A stretch of 61,331 bases of DNA. Origin: Candidatus Saccharimonadota bacterium. GTDB lineage: Bacteria > Patescibacteriota > Saccharimonadia > Saccharimonadales > Saccharimonadaceae. A program made the translations under genes and the position numbers. The stretch lies in assembly GCA_017557865.1 (NCBI GenBank), contig JAFYXW010000010.1, positions 1-61,331 of the forward strand. Reading direction: 5' to 3'. How positions within the stretch are numbered: position 1 is the first letter of the stretch; every line of letters begins with the position of its first letter. Under the pieces are notes generated by a model. It was not told the origin of the DNA. It worked only from the letters and a program-made list of their open reading frames with translations, and did no database searches. Below, in pieces: positions 60,654-61,331 of the stretch.

Positions 60654-61079
60654 CTATTTTCCCGGGAAATTTGCTACGATTTCTTTAAATGGCTTAGTTA
60701 GATCTTCTGGTTTGTCGTAGAAAATTACTTTGGTGGCAAGATCTCTAATAGTTGTAGAAATGTCGCTGCCGGTTTTGGCAATGACAAAAATTGGTTTACC
60801 GATAGCGTAGCAGTATCCAGCGTTAATACCGAGCCCGACGCCTTTTTCGCTAAATTCAATGATGTTGCAGTCGCACTTTTGCATGGCCGGGAAGGCATAA
60901 TCTGTCATCAAGGTTTTGCCCTCTGGGATTTTGGTCTGGCCCCACTTCTCGACGTCGCGGGCCATAAGAGTAATAGAAATGCCAGCCTTATTTAAGGCTT
61001 TTTCGATAGCTTCAACTTTGGCTTTGTCCGCATCGCCTTCGTGAAACTTTAGAGCAAAGAATGAATGAATTTTAACCAT
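60654..61079 (-). CDS. nucleoside 2-deoxyribosyltransferase-like protein
   Basis: 141 residues. KIHSFFALKFHEGDADKAKV at the start and the block IEFSEKGVGLGINAGYCYAIGKPIFVIA (about 79-106) resemble the nucleoside 2-deoxyribosyltransferase/Toll-like Rossmann family, where a Glu near GxGxNxGYCYAxGKP acts in glycosidic bond transfer. A nucleotide-salvage role would suit a reduced genome lacking purine and pyrimidine synthesis. TATAAT (61094-61089) lies 9 nt before the ATG. Confidence in the exact activity is low. Confidence 0.65.
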   Translation of the reverse strand: MVKIHSFFALKFHEGDADKAKVEAIEKALNKAGISITLMARDVEKWGQTKIPEGKTLMTDYAFPAMQKCDCNIIEFSEKGVGLGINAGYCYAIGKPIFVIAKTGSDISTTIRDLATKVIFYDKPEDLTKPFKEIVANFPGK

Positions 61080-61106
61080 ATATTATATATTATAACATTA
61101 AAACGT

Positions 61107-61146
61107 GGCTCCGGGACGCTCGTGCTTCGCACTCGCTATCCGTCGC
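61107..61146. repeat. GC-rich palindrome near tRNA-Phe
   Basis: CGTGGC ... GCCACG ends around GGACGCTCG-TGCTTCGCA-CTCGCTATCC. The core matches the palindrome near 56148 with a few changes, and CCGTCGCCACG is shared (reverse strand) with the insert in the Trm11-like gene. Confidence 0.7.
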
Positions 61147-61159
61147 CACGCAAGAAATA

Positions 61160-61187
61160 AAAAAAGACCTTTCAGGTCATTTTTTCA
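61160..61187 (-). terminator. terminator behind tRNA-Phe
   Basis: On the minus strand GACCT, loop GAA, AGGTC, then TTTTTTT. It lies 6 nt after the tRNA 3' end. Confidence 0.88.
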
Positions 61188-61192
61188 TTTCT

Positions 61193-61268
61193 TGGTGGCT
61201 CCGGTCGGACTTGAACCAACGACACAAGGCTCTTCAGGCCTCTGCTCTACCAACTGAGCTACAGAGCC
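61193..61268 (-). tRNA. tRNA-Phe (anticodon GAA)
   Basis: Acceptor GGCTCTG / CGGAGCC, anticodon loop CTGAAGA within AGGC/GCCT, T-loop TTCAAGT, encoded CCA. Confidence 0.95.
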
Positions 61269-61297
61269 ACTATTTCTACATTGTAGCACACTTGTGC

Positions 61298-61303
61298 TAT
61301 AAT
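61298..61303 (+). promoter_or_regulatory. -10 box, leaderless start of the last gene
   Basis: TGC-TATAAT, last base 7 nt before the ATG at 61311. Confidence 0.7.
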
Positions 61304-61310
61304 TAAAAGT

Positions 61311-61331
61311 ATGAAAAGAATCAATACTTCA
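61311..61331 (+). CDS. start of a gene cut by the window edge
   Basis: Only seven codons (MKRINTS) are visible. The start is supported by the extended -10 box at the spacing seen for other leaderless genes. Product unknown. Confidence 0.5.

Overview
The window looks like a piece of a small, AT-leaning genome from the Candidate Phyla Radiation, most likely a host-associated Candidatus Saccharibacteria (TM7) relative. I infer this from gene content, not from a database search: compact operons with overlapping start and stop codons, UGA used as a normal stop, RNase J, a MurA with a fused helix-turn-helix domain, FISUMP/InlB-type surface proteins, a glycolytic pyk-pgk pair, no biosynthetic pathways, and a choloylglycine-hydrolase-type enzyme that fits life in an animal host.

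Layout. Positions 1-2065 hold the 3' part of a 23S rRNA, a 5S rRNA and a terminator. Positions 2081-9621 hold a methyltransferase-HD fusion, a FISUMP surface protein, nusA (minus strand), rnj, a shortened trxB and a small membrane protein. Positions 9622-10180 hold a candidate structured RNA leader with alternative pairings ahead of a 27-codon ORF, then tRNA-Leu and a direct duplication of its 3' end. Positions 10192-13998 are a four-gene operon (GT8, PlsC-like acyltransferase, GT8, polytopic membrane protein), probably for an envelope glycolipid or glycan. Positions 14001-16955 (minus) are a tandem array of five paralogous genes of unknown function in two transcription units with matching promoters. 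Positions 17048-23638 hold tRNA-Gly, a cation exchanger, an EamA-like transporter, tRNA-Cys, lemA-htpX, a membrane protein and ligA.

Positions 23684 to about 32050 look like an integrated mobile element. A large serine integrase ends inside tRNA-Glu and is followed by a small partner gene, a region of operator-like repeats, a zinc-ribbon gene with a structured leader, a restriction-modification-like minus operon (EcoRI-type adenine methylase, C5-cytosine methylase, a LAGLIDADG-like protein, a PD-(D/E)XK nuclease and an unknown protein), an unknown gene and a GyrI-like protein. I did not find a convincing right attachment site.

Positions 32410-61331 are mostly core genome: pyk-pgk, HTH-murA, uvrD, rnhA, tyrS, a LiaF-like pair, rpmA, a Trm11-like methylase carrying a GC-rich palindromic insert, a flippase-like membrane protein, xseA-xseB, a soluble histidine kinase with a lone receiver, recO, ppa, glyS, an ABC exporter, rarA, an FNT channel, tRNA-Val and tRNA-Lys, a 961-residue FISUMP/InlB surface protein, a choloylglycine hydrolase, a nucleoside-deoxyribosyltransferase-like protein, tRNA-Phe and the start of another gene.

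The strongest genome-wide signal is transcriptional. About fifteen first-in-operon genes have an extended -10 box (TGnTATAAT or a close variant) whose last base lies 6 or 7 nt, mostly exactly 6, before the ATG. Transcription should therefore begin on or next to the start codon, giving leaderless mRNAs. Accessory genes instead carry full -35/-10 promoters, 40-80 nt leaders and strong Shine-Dalgarno sites, often with TTG starts.
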